The notes under the pieces were generated by a model. That model did not search any database. It was given only the letters and a program-made list of their open reading frames with translations, and had not been told where the DNA came from. DNA of 44,597 nucleotides from an uncultured Oscillospiraceae bacterium (GTDB taxonomy: Bacteria; Bacillota; Clostridia; Oscillospirales; Acutalibacteraceae). Of the stretch, positions 15,025-23,329 are shown piece after piece (within the stretch, counting starts at the first letter, position 1; each line of letters begins with the position of its first letter). The DNA lies in the NCBI GenBank assembly GCA_900546265.1, contig URCA01000029.1, positions 1-44,597 on the forward strand, read 5' to 3'. A program made the translations under genes and the position numbers.

Positions 15025-16845
15025 TCATGCGTCGTCCGCCAGCGCCAGGCCCAGAGCCACGGCGCTGTGTGGGGGCAGAAAGCCCAGCAGGTTGGCCCGG
15101 CCGGTGGTGATCCGGTAGGCCATCAGGTGCTCGGCCAGCAGATCGGCGATTTCGAAGTCCTGGGAGCTGCCGCCCACCAGGGCTACCGAGCCGATTTGCC
15201 GCAGATCGCCGTCCGGCGCCACCCGGCGCAGGGCCCGTTCCGCGTTGGCGATAAACACCTTGCGCTTGGCTTCCCGCCGCACCAGGGCGATGCGGTCGAT
15301 GCTCAGCCGCTTGGAGGAGCGGACAGGCACCAGGGTATCCCCGGCCACGATGACCACCCGGGCAAACAGCTCGGGGGGCAGCGGCTCGCTGACGAACTTG
15401 ACGCTGCCGTCCTCAAAGCGGAGGAACAGCAGGCCCTCCACCTTGGCCAGGGGGTATTTCTTGATAAGCTCCGCCGTGTCCCGGTCGTGCAAATCCAGCT
15501 CGAGGTCGATGATCCGGGTGACCATCTCCCCCGCGCCCGCGTGGTGGACAGCGGTGATCGCGCCGTTTTCGTCGATGAGCGCCGCGTCGGTGGATCCGCC
15601 GCCCAAGTCCAGGATGGCCAGGGGAACGCCGGCGCCGGGGGTGGTCATGGCGCCCTTAAGGGCCATTTCGGCCTCCCGGCCCGCCACACGGACGAAAATC
15701 CCCGTCCGGCGGGACAGCTCCTCGGCGATAGCCTGCATGGGCAGACGGGAGGTCTGCACCATGGCGGCGAGCATCACCACGTTTTCCATGGCCGATTCCC
15801 CGGCCAGGCCGCCGGCCACCTCCACCGACGAAAAGGTATCGGCGGCCAGCATATCCACGATATGCAGCTCCTCCGGGGACTGGCCGGTCAGGGAGGCCAT
15901 GCCGGCCTTCACCCGGGAGAGGAGGGCGCCCGCGTTGGTGTTGGGCTCTCCGGTAATGTCCCGGATGTCGCCCGCCTGGGCGACGGCCTTCATCAGGGCG
16001 TCCGCCCCGGCGTTCACGTCCAGGCGGGCGCGGCCGCGGTCGCCCTGGATGTCCACGGTGCCGGCGGGGATTTTGCTGACCTTGACGCTGGCCCCCTCGG
16101 CGCGGAGCACCACGCCGGAGCGGCAGCCGATGAGGCTGCGGGCCACGGGGATGGCGTCCCGGGTTTCCTGCGGCGTGAGGCCGAACAGGCCGGCCAGGCC
16201 GTAGGGATTGGAGAGGGTCTTGACGCTCTCGCCGTTTTTCGCCACCTCCACGGCGGCGGGGACGCCGGGCTCCACCTTTTCGAGGTGGGCCACCTCGTCC
16301 ACCACCGGGATGGGGGTTTTCAGCCGGTTGGCAATCAGCACGCCGTCGTCCTTCCGGCAGATGGCGGCCACCACCCGGCAGCCGGCGGGGGCGTTGTTCA
16401 GGATTTCCGCCGCCCGGTAATAGGGGCAGTCCCCGTCCACCAGGGCCACCACGTCGCCGGAGGCTTCGGCCAGCCGGGCGATGGGGACGGTTTTCCCCAC
16501 GGCCAGCCCCTCGCCCCCGGGGGTGTCCGGGTTATGGCCGATCATGGCGGAGCCGATGACGGTGGTTTCGCTGACCGTGTCCATGGACAGGTCGCTGATG
16601 ACCGGAGCCGCCTGGTTGAGGCGGATCTGCGCCACGTCAGCGTAGGCAAGCCCCGCCGCCCGCAGCGCCTCGTCCAGGGCCTCCAGACAGCCCTTCGCGT
16701 TATCGGGGGTGCCCTTGACGCCGGTGGTGGCGGTCATGGCGCCGGCCAGATAGCGGCTTTCGCCGTCCAGCTTTTCCAGCAGGACGGCCTCGGTGGTGGA
16801 ATTGCCGATGTCGATGCCCGCCACCACGCGCCCGGCACGTGCCAT
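15025..16845 (-). CDS. pduG: Diol dehydratase-reactivating factor, large subunit
   Basis: A 606-residue actin-fold ATPase that ejects damaged cobalamin from inactivated diol dehydratase. It starts VVAGIDIGNSTTEAVLLE (phosphate-binding loop) and contains ILDLGGGSTDAALI near 415 and ALVGGSSQDFEIADL near 567. Its length matches PduG/DdrA (about 610). In the usual order the small subunit pduH/ddrB follows; here the next gene is pduO, 66 nt away, and no pduH-like frame is seen in the window. The reactivase may act without it, or the partner lies elsewhere. Confidence 0.95.
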   Translation of the reverse strand: MARAGRVVAGIDIGNSTTEAVLLEKLDGESRYLAGAMTATTGVKGTPDNAKGCLEALDEALRAAGLAYADVAQIRLNQAAPVISDLSMDTVSETTVIGSAMIGHNPDTPGGEGLAVGKTVPIARLAEASGDVVALVDGDCPYYRAAEILNNAPAGCRVVAAICRKDDGVLIANRLKTPIPVVDEVAHLEKVEPGVPAAVEVAKNGESVKTLSNPYGLAGLFGLTPQETRDAIPVARSLIGCRSGVVLRAEGASVKVSKIPAGTVDIQGDRGRARLDVNAGADALMKAVAQAGDIRDITGEPNTNAGALLSRVKAGMASLTGQSPEELHIVDMLAADTFSSVEVAGGLAGESAMENVVMLAAMVQTSRLPMQAIAEELSRRTGIFVRVAGREAEMALKGAMTTPGAGVPLAILDLGGGSTDAALIDENGAITAVHHAGAGEMVTRIIDLELDLHDRDTAELIKKYPLAKVEGLLFLRFEDGSVKFVSEPLPPELFARVVIVAGDTLVPVRSSKRLSIDRIALVRREAKRKVFIANAERALRRVAPDGDLRQIGSVALVGGSSQDFEIADLLAEHLMAYRITTGRANLLGFLPPHSAVALGLALADDA

Positions 16846-16863
16846 GTCTCCACCACCTTTCTG

Positions 16864-17364
16864 TCAGCCGGGGAGCAGAATGCCCCGTTTCTCATAAACC
16901 TCCAGCGCTTCCCGCACCAGGCGGGCGCACATGGCCGCGCCGTAGTCATTCTCCAGGGTGGCGGCCATCTGCTCAAGCTGGGCCTTGGTGGCCCGGTTGG
17001 GCCGCAGGAGGTCGTACATCTCAATAACCTTATCGTCGGGCACGGCGGTCATTTCCGCCGCCCGGCGGAGGTTTTCGGCCATCTGCTTTTTTCCCGCGCT
17101 TTCGGCCACGTCGGCCTGGCAGAGGAGCATGTCCCGGGAAATACGCAGATCCTCGCCGGTAATGGCCCCGCTGCGCACGGCCTCCATGGTGATGGCCTCC
17201 ATCGGTTTGCCGGTGGGGGTGCGCACCACCTCGGGGTGCTTCTCGAGCAGCGGGTAATCCGCGGCGGTGAAGCGGCCGACGGGGGCGGCGGGGGCCGGAG
17301 CGCCGGTCTGCTCCAGGAGCTCGCGGGTGATTTTCGCCACCAGCGCCTCCATCGCGTCAGCCAT
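16864..17364 (-). CDS. pduE: Propanediol dehydratase small subunit
   Basis: A 166-residue gamma subunit of the adenosylcobalamin-dependent diol dehydratase. The N-terminus MADAMEALVAKITRELLEQ is an encapsulation-type helix, followed by an Ala/Pro linker. The body has the family stretch DYPLLEKHPEVVRTPTGK near 37 and LRPNRATKAQLEQMA near 120. The start overlaps the end of pduD by 8 nt, with GGAGGTGA inside pduD. The length is close to the usual 173. Confidence 0.95.
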   Translation of the reverse strand: MADAMEALVAKITRELLEQTGAPAPAAPVGRFTAADYPLLEKHPEVVRTPTGKPMEAITMEAVRSGAITGEDLRISRDMLLCQADVAESAGKKQMAENLRRAAEMTAVPDDKVIEMYDLLRPNRATKAQLEQMAATLENDYGAAMCARLVREALEVYEKRGILLPG

Positions 17365-18007
17365 GCCAGGTCACCTCCAATTCCACGGGGGGAGCGCCTT
17401 CCACGATATGCTCCGTCTCCTTAATATGGAGGATGGCGGCCCGGGCCTGGAATTTGGGGCGCACCATAAAGTCGTTGGCGACCGCCACCGGCACCGGGGA
17501 CTGGCCCTTGGCGTACCGGGCGGCGTTCTTGCCGATTTGGCGGTAAATCTCCAGGGTGATAAGGGGGGCCTGGGGGAACAGCTCCAGGTTGGTCAGGGGG
17601 AAGAGATCCTTCTGATGGATGACCGCCGTGCCCTTGGACTGGATGCCGATGCCGATGCCCGATCCGCTGAGCTTAGCGGCCCGCTGGGCGATGAAGGACA
17701 CGTCCGAGATGTCGCGGAAGCGGACAAACCGGGCGCGCAGCCCTTCCTCCTCGATGCCGGCGCTCAGCTCCCGCAGCACGTCGGCATGGGGCAGGCCGCC
17801 GATGGTTTTTACCTGGGAGAGGGCGAAGGCCGGGGCCACGCCGATGACCACCTCGTCCGGGGTGACGCCGGGCTTGGCCTCCTCCCCGTCGCGGACGGTC
17901 ATGCGAAGCCCCGCCGCCTGGGAACCGGCGGGTGCGGTTTCCCCCGCCCGCAGGGTCTCGAGCACCTTTTGGGTGACGAGGGCGACCAGTTCTTCATTGA
18001 GTTCCAT
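17357..18007 (-). CDS. pduD: Propanediol dehydratase medium subunit
   Basis: A 216-residue beta subunit that helps bind cobalamin. The start at 18007 is set by AAGGAGG 9 nt upstream, and gives MELNEELVALVTQKVLETL, an encapsulation peptide of the kind shown to target the whole PduCDE enzyme in Salmonella. The family core VVIGVAPAFALSQVKTIGGL and GIGIGIQSKGTAVIHQKDL are present. It begins 13 nt after the pduC stop. Confidence 0.95.
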   Translation of the reverse strand: MELNEELVALVTQKVLETLRAGETAPAGSQAAGLRMTVRDGEEAKPGVTPDEVVIGVAPAFALSQVKTIGGLPHADVLRELSAGIEEEGLRARFVRFRDISDVSFIAQRAAKLSGSGIGIGIQSKGTAVIHQKDLFPLTNLELFPQAPLITLEIYRQIGKNAARYAKGQSPVPVAVANDFMVRPKFQARAAILHIKETEHIVEGAPPVELEVTWHG

Positions 18008-18020
18008 GGCTTCGCCCTCC

Positions 18021-19691
18021 TTACTGAATCGACGCGCAGTCAAAGGCCTGCGGGATGTTTTTGACCCGTTCCCATTCCGCCCCGTCCAGGCGGTAGCCGG
18101 TGCCGGGGCCTTGGTAGGTGTTCGGGTTGTTGACGCTGCTGTGCACGTGGAAATCCTTGTCCAGGATGGCCGCCGTGTGCAGGTAATCGCCGGAGACCCG
18201 CTGCTTGAGCATTTCGAGCAGGGAGGCGGCGATGTCGGAAAAGCCGGAGGCGTCCAGGGCCTTGACCACGTCCAGGCCGCCGATTTCGCCGTCCTGGATC
18301 CGCTTGGCGGCCTTGAGGTCCTCGTTGACGTCCCGCAGGGCGGTGACGTCCTTGCTGCCGTTGGCCAGGACGTTCTGCTCCACTTCCTCGTCGGAAACGG
18401 GCGGGAAGCCCAGCCGGTCGAACACGGCCTGCATGGCCTTGGCGGCCCGCAGCCGCACGGCGTGCACGGCCTCCTCCGTCACCGGACGCAGACCGCCGTC
18501 CACCTTCAAATCCCGCTGGAGGATGTTGTAATCGTCGAAGTCCTCCGCGTCGAAGTTGGAGCCGGCGAACATGTTGTCGTAGTTGGGCACCGAGCTGTAG
18601 CCGGAGAAGATGAAGTCGGTGCCGGGGAGCATCTGCATCAGCATCCGGGCGGTGCGCCGGATGTCCGAGTGGGAGAAGCTCTGGTCATTGCCGGAGGCGA
18701 CCTCCAGGCCGAGCATGGCGGCCAGCAGGTTCTCCGCAAGCACCTCCCGGATGCCGGAGGGCACCGCGCCCACCAGGCCGATGCAGCTGATGGATCCGTT
18801 CTGGGTGCCCTGCACGCCGCCGCCCTTGATCATCAGCAGGCAGCGGGCCTCCAGGTAGAGCATGGATTTTTTCTCCGCGTGGCCCATGAGGGCCTCGCTG
18901 CCCGATCCGGAGGTGCAGCGCATCTTCATGCCGCGGGACGCGTAGGCCGCGGCGAGGAAGGTCTTGGAATACGGGGTGTCGTCCCCGTCGATAAACACCT
19001 TTTCGGTGCCGTAAACCGAGATGGTTTCCGCGTAGGTGGTCAGGCCGAGCATCCCGAGCTTCAGCTCGGTGGCCTCCTCCACCGCGCACTGGGAGAGCAC
19101 GCCGGGGCGGCCGCACTGGGATCCGACCAGCAGCCCGAGGGCGCACAGCGGCGCGTACCGGGCGATGCCCACCGTGGTTTCGGTTTCGGCGAAGCCGCGC
19201 AGGGCGGCCTCCGCCGCGTCGCAGGCGATTTGCACCGGGTTGTCCCGCAGGTTGGTGACATGGCACTGGTTGGAGGGGGTGCTGCGCTCCCGCATCTTCT
19301 GCATGGCCATCATCATTTCCACCACGTTCATGTGGCGGAGCACCTCGCACAGCCGGGCGGGGGTCATGCCCCCGGCCAGCCGGTTGATGACCGTTTTGTC
19401 CACGTGGATATCCACCAGCATCCGGGCCATCTCCAGCGGGTCGACGGCCATGGCCTCCTCGGCGGCGTCCAAATCGATGGCGTGATCCGCGAGGAACGCG
19501 TCCATGAAGTCGAAATCCGCCCGGGCCTTGCCGTCCATCTCCACGATCCGGCCGTTCTCCATACGCAGGGAGGACGGCGGATCATAGGGGGATTCCATGG
19601 CCGCGATGCCCGCCTCCGGCCATTCGGTGACGAAACCGTCTTGATTTACGGGGCGCTGTGCCAGCGCCTGGAACCGTTTGCTTTGCGGCAC
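18021..19691 (-). CDS. pduC: Adenosylcobalamin-dependent propanediol dehydratase large subunit
   Basis: A 556-residue alpha subunit (TIM barrel) that converts 1,2-propanediol to propanal by a radical mechanism started from adenosylcobalamin. It is highly conserved with PduC (554 residues): FEVL-like start with RPVNQDGFVTEWPE, TPSNQCHVTNLRDNP near 140, GSGSEALMGHAEKKSMLYLE near 264, and SGYSSVPNYDNMFAGSNFD near 361. GTG at 19691 is the best start because GGAGG lies 8 nt upstream; an in-frame GTG at 19700 is too close to that site. A hairpin in the 49-nt gap to the aldolase gene lies just before the ribosome site. No glycyl-radical dehydratase is present in the locus. Confidence 0.96.
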   Translation of the reverse strand: MPQSKRFQALAQRPVNQDGFVTEWPEAGIAAMESPYDPPSSLRMENGRIVEMDGKARADFDFMDAFLADHAIDLDAAEEAMAVDPLEMARMLVDIHVDKTVINRLAGGMTPARLCEVLRHMNVVEMMMAMQKMRERSTPSNQCHVTNLRDNPVQIACDAAEAALRGFAETETTVGIARYAPLCALGLLVGSQCGRPGVLSQCAVEEATELKLGMLGLTTYAETISVYGTEKVFIDGDDTPYSKTFLAAAYASRGMKMRCTSGSGSEALMGHAEKKSMLYLEARCLLMIKGGGVQGTQNGSISCIGLVGAVPSGIREVLAENLLAAMLGLEVASGNDQSFSHSDIRRTARMLMQMLPGTDFIFSGYSSVPNYDNMFAGSNFDAEDFDDYNILQRDLKVDGGLRPVTEEAVHAVRLRAAKAMQAVFDRLGFPPVSDEEVEQNVLANGSKDVTALRDVNEDLKAAKRIQDGEIGGLDVVKALDASGFSDIAASLLEMLKQRVSGDYLHTAAILDKDFHVHSSVNNPNTYQGPGTGYRLDGAEWERVKNIPQAFDCASIQ

Positions 19692-19705
19692 AAACACCAC
19701 CTCCT

Positions 19706-19725
19706 GTGGGGGTTAGCACCCCCAC
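19706..19725 (-). other. Hairpin in the pduC leader
   Basis: Perfect 8-bp arms (GTGGGGGT and ACCCCCAC) with a 4-nt loop lie between the aldolase stop and the pduC ribosome site. There is no T run after it on the minus strand, so it is more likely an mRNA-stability or processing element than a terminator. Confidence 0.5.
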
Positions 19726-19740
19726 TCTAAAAATCCTGTC

Positions 19741-20562
19741 TTACTTCTTCAGCTCGGCGAGAACCTTGCGGGTGATTTCGGCCACCAGGTCGTCGCTGAC
19801 ATCGGCCGGGGCGGCGGCGCCGCAGGAGCAGGAGGCGGAAGCGCCGTGGGGCAGGTTCTGCTTGCACTTGCAGTTTTCGGTGCCCAGGTTGGGGCACTTC
19901 TTGCAGCCCGGGTGCTTGCCGGGAATCTGCATTTTCACCCGCAGTTCCATCAGCTTGGCCAGCTCGTCGCAGGTCAGCTCGTTCTGGTTGCCGAGCTGCT
20001 GGGCCATGAGGGCGATTTTCGCGGAGAACTCCACCTCTTCCATGACGAAGAAGGCTTTGGTCAGGTTGCAGCCGACGGTCAGAGCGCCGTGGTTCTGCAG
20101 CAGGAAGGCGTCGTGGGTCTGGATGTAGGGCTCCAGGGAATCCGGGATTTCCATGGTGGAGGGGGTGCCGTATTTGCAAATCGGCACGTCGCCCAGCACC
20201 AGGATGGCCTCGGGCAGGAGGTACTTATCCAGCGGAATGCCGGCCACGGCGTAGGCGGTGGCGGTCGGCGGGTGGGCGTGCACCACGGCGTTCACGTCCG
20301 GGCGCTCCCGGTAGACGCGCATATGCATTTTGATTTCGGAGGAGGGGTTCAGCTTGCCCTCCAGCTTGTTGCCGTCGGCGTCGATCTTGATGATCATGTC
20401 GGGGGTCATGAAGCCCTTGGACACGCCGGTGGGGGTGCAGTAATATTCGTTCTCGCTGACCTTGACGGAGATGTTGCCGTCGTTGGCCGCGACGAAGCCG
20501 TTCATGTAAATCCTCCGGCCGATTTCGCAGATTTCCTTTTTGATTTCATAGGGTGACATCAT
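19741..20562 (-). CDS. Class II L-fuculose/L-rhamnulose-1-phosphate aldolase with C-terminal encapsulation peptide
   Basis: A 273-residue FucA-family aldolase that splits the 1-phosphate into DHAP and L-lactaldehyde. Zinc-site residues appear as SSEIKMH (about 73-79, Glu), HAHPPTA (about 94-100) and QNHGAL near 156. The body ends near 215. It is followed by a Cys-rich linker with six cysteines in about 30 residues and then a C-terminal encapsulation helix (SDDLVAEITRKVLAELKK). E. coli FucA (215 residues) lacks both. The neighbours rhaA and rhaB make rhamnulose-1-phosphate the likely substrate; BMC aldolases of this group can also take fuculose-1-phosphate. AAGGAG lies 9 nt before the first of two ATGs. 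Confidence 0.9.
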   Translation of the reverse strand: MMSPYEIKKEICEIGRRIYMNGFVAANDGNISVKVSENEYYCTPTGVSKGFMTPDMIIKIDADGNKLEGKLNPSSEIKMHMRVYRERPDVNAVVHAHPPTATAYAVAGIPLDKYLLPEAILVLGDVPICKYGTPSTMEIPDSLEPYIQTHDAFLLQNHGALTVGCNLTKAFFVMEEVEFSAKIALMAQQLGNQNELTCDELAKLMELRVKMQIPGKHPGCKKCPNLGTENCKCKQNLPHGASASCSCGAAAPADVSDDLVAEITRKVLAELKK

Positions 20563-20587
20563 GATGAACTTCTCCTTTTCCTTTATA

Positions 20588-21802
20588 TCAATGGGATTGG
20601 ATGACGGATTTCGCCAGGGTTTCCGTGTCTTTCGCGATCATGTATTCCTCGTCGGTGGGGATGACGAAGGTGCGCACCCGCGCGCCGGGGGCCGAGATGT
20701 CCCCCGCCTCGCCCCGGGGCAGGGAGCTGTTGGCCCCCTCATCCAGGGCGATGCCCAGATAATCCATGCCCGCGCAGACCTGGCGGCGCAGCCCCGCGTC
20801 GTTTTCCCCGATGCCGGCGGTGAAGACCAGGGCGTCAATGCCGTTCATCTCCGCGACGTAAGCGCCGATATACTTCTTGATGCCGTGCACCAGGATGCGG
20901 ATGGCAAGCCCCGCGCGGTAATGGCCCTGCGCGGCGGCCTCGCAGACGTTGCGAGAATCGTTGGACAGGCCGGAGACCCCGAGGAGACCCGACTGCCGGT
21001 TGAGCATGTCCTCCACCTGCTCCCCGGTCATGCCCTCATGCTCGATGAGGTACGGGATGATGGTGGGGTCGATGCTGCCCGACCGGGTGCCCATGAGAAT
21101 ACCCTCCTGCGGGGTGAAGCCCATGGAGGTATCCACCGCCCGGCCGCGATCCACCGCCGTGATGGAGGAACCGTTGCCCAGGTGGCAGGTGACGATTTTC
21201 AACTCGGACAGGGGGCGGCCCATTCTTTCGGCCGCCTTGCCGGAGACATACCGGTGGGAGGTGCCGTGGAAGCCGTACCGGCGGATCCGCTTCTCCTCAT
21301 ACAGCCGGTAGGGCAGCGGGTAGATATAGGCCTTGTCCTCCATGCCCGCGTAGAACGCGGTGTCGAACACGCCGACCTGGGGGGTGTCCCCCATCAGGCG
21401 GCGGCAGCCCTGCATCCCCTTGATGGCGGGAGGGCCGTGGAGGGGGTTGATGCTGACGATGGATTCCAGATAGGCGATGACCTCGTCGTCGATGAGGGTG
21501 GAGGCCTTGTACTTCTCGCCGCCGTGGGCCACCCGATGACCCACCGCGTCGATCTCGCGGATGTCGGCAAGCACCCCGTGGACGGGATCCACCAGCAGAT
21601 CCAGCACCCATTTCAGCGCGGCCTCGTGATCCGGGAGGGCGGTTTCCACCTTGTAGGGCGGCGCGCCCGCCTTCTTGTGGGTGACGGCGCCGCCGGCGCC
21701 GATGCGTTCACAGTTGCCCTTGGCCAGCACATGGCCCGTGTCCATATCAAACAGCTGATATTTCAGGGACGAGCTGCCGGCGTTGACCACCAGAATTTTC
21801 AT
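20588..21802 (-). CDS. ackA: Acetate/propionate kinase
   Basis: A 404-residue ASKHA-fold kinase that makes ATP from propionyl-phosphate (or acetyl-phosphate), the energy-yielding last step of the pathway. Motifs: VVNAGSSSLKYQ (6-17), YGFHGTSHRYV near 178 and CHLGNGSSITAVDRG near 203. It has no encapsulation peptide, so it acts in the cytosol. ATG 21802 is the family start and follows AAGGGTAG; the frame extends five codons further upstream. It plays the part of pduW, but the sequence is AckA-like. Confidence 0.95.
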   Translation of the reverse strand: MKILVVNAGSSSLKYQLFDMDTGHVLAKGNCERIGAGGAVTHKKAGAPPYKVETALPDHEAALKWVLDLLVDPVHGVLADIREIDAVGHRVAHGGEKYKASTLIDDEVIAYLESIVSINPLHGPPAIKGMQGCRRLMGDTPQVGVFDTAFYAGMEDKAYIYPLPYRLYEEKRIRRYGFHGTSHRYVSGKAAERMGRPLSELKIVTCHLGNGSSITAVDRGRAVDTSMGFTPQEGILMGTRSGSIDPTIIPYLIEHEGMTGEQVEDMLNRQSGLLGVSGLSNDSRNVCEAAAQGHYRAGLAIRILVHGIKKYIGAYVAEMNGIDALVFTAGIGENDAGLRRQVCAGMDYLGIALDEGANSSLPRGEAGDISAPGARVRTFVIPTDEEYMIAKDTETLAKSVIQSH

Positions 21803-21822
21803 GGGTCTACCCTTCACTACCT

Positions 21823-23289
21823 TTACAGCAATTTTTCAAACCGGCCGTAAGCCTCGTCGTAAACCTCCGGGCTTTCGGGGGCGTAGTGCTTGAGGGGTTC
21901 GGAATCGGCGATGACCCGCCGGGCCTCCTTGAGATCCTTCAGCTCGCCCAGGGCGATGAGCTGGACGGCGATGTTGCCCATGGCGGTGGCTTCGATGGGG
22001 CCGGCCACCACCTCGCAGCGGCAGGCGTCGGCCGTCATCTGGCAGAGCAGGCGATCCTTGGTGCCGCCGCCGATCATATGGATGGCCTCATAGGAACGGC
22101 CGGTGACCTCCTCGATGGAGCGGCGGGTGTACCGGTACCGCATGGCCAGGCTTTCGTAGATGCAGCGCATGATTTCGCCCCGGGTTTCGGGGACATACTG
22201 GCCGGTCTTCCGGCAGAACTCCTGCACCCGGCGGGGCAGGTTGCCCGGCATCTCGAAGCTCGGGTCGTCGGGGTTGATGAAGCACTGGAAGGGCTTGGCG
22301 GCCAGGGCCTCCCGCTCCAGGTCGGCGTAGGACACGTCGGCGCCCTCGCGGATCCACTGGCGGCGGGATTCCTGGATGAGCCACAGGCCCATGATGTTCT
22401 TGAGGAAGCGCACCGTGCGGCCGTAGCCGCCCTCGTTGGTCAGGTTGTATTTTCTGGAGGTCTCGTTGATGACCGGCGCGGGCAGCTCGGTGCCGAAGAG
22501 GGACCAGGTGCCGCAGCTTATGTAAATGAAATCGTCCTGCTGGGTAGGCACGGCGGCCACGGCAGAACCGGTGTCGTGGGTGGCCACGGCGATGACCGGC
22601 ACCTTCGGGCAGCCCAGCTCCTCGCAGATGGCGTCGGACAGCAGGCCGTAGGTCTGGCCCGCGTCGATGATGGGCGGGAACAGGCGGGTGGGAATGTCCA
22701 GCCGCTCCAGCAAATCGAAGGCCCAATCGCCGGTTTTCGGGTCGAGGCACTGGGTGGTGGACACCTCGGTGTATTCGGCCCGCTTGACCCCGGTGAGCAG
22801 GTAGGCGAACAGGTCGGGCATGAGCAGCAGGGTCTCGGCCTGGGCGAGGGTTTCCGGCTCGTCCTGCCGCAGGGCGGCCAGCTGGAAGAGGGTGTTCAGC
22901 CGCGCGAACTGGATGCCGGTGCGGCCGTACAGCTCCTCCGCCGGGATGGTCTCGAAGACCTTTTCTATCATGCCCACCGTCCGCTCGTCCCGGTAATGGA
23001 CGGGGTTGTTCAGCAGGCGGCCCTTTTTGTCGAGGAGGCCGAAGTCCACGCCCCAGGTGTCGATGCCGATGGCGTCGAAGCCGCCCTGGTGCACGGCCTT
23101 GGTGATCCCCTGCTTGATTTCGAAGAAGAGGCGCAGCACATCCCAGTGGAACACGCCGCAGACGGTGACCGGGTCGTTGGAAAACCGGTGAATCTCCTGC
23201 ATGGAGATTTTGCCGTCCTCGTAGGAGGCCAGGATGGCCCGGCCGCTGGACGCGCCGAAGTCGAAGGCCAACACTCGTTTACCGGCCAA
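21823..23289 (-). CDS. rhaB: L-rhamnulokinase
   Basis: A 488-residue FGGY-family carbohydrate kinase that phosphorylates L-rhamnulose at C1 with ATP. Motifs: VLAFDFGASSGRAIL (5-19), GIDTWGVDFGLLD near 75, AVATHDTGSAVAAVP near 235 and MIGGGTKDRLLCQMTADAC near 396. FDFGASSGRA and the length match RhaB rather than xylulokinase or fuculokinase. It lies between rhaA and ackA with short gaps (40 and 20 nt). Confidence 0.94.
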   Translation of the reverse strand: MAGKRVLAFDFGASSGRAILASYEDGKISMQEIHRFSNDPVTVCGVFHWDVLRLFFEIKQGITKAVHQGGFDAIGIDTWGVDFGLLDKKGRLLNNPVHYRDERTVGMIEKVFETIPAEELYGRTGIQFARLNTLFQLAALRQDEPETLAQAETLLLMPDLFAYLLTGVKRAEYTEVSTTQCLDPKTGDWAFDLLERLDIPTRLFPPIIDAGQTYGLLSDAICEELGCPKVPVIAVATHDTGSAVAAVPTQQDDFIYISCGTWSLFGTELPAPVINETSRKYNLTNEGGYGRTVRFLKNIMGLWLIQESRRQWIREGADVSYADLEREALAAKPFQCFINPDDPSFEMPGNLPRRVQEFCRKTGQYVPETRGEIMRCIYESLAMRYRYTRRSIEEVTGRSYEAIHMIGGGTKDRLLCQMTADACRCEVVAGPIEATAMGNIAVQLIALGELKDLKEARRVIADSEPLKHYAPESPEVYDEAYGRFEKLL

Positions 23290-23329
23290 GCAGAATCAGC
23301 TCCTTTGTCTATAGTGTGATGGCGGCGGT

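Noticed and set aside
14773..17424. 883-codon open frame antisense to pduG and pduE
   Set aside because: The opposite strand carries clear PduG and PduE motifs; this frame is a by-product of GC-rich codon use.
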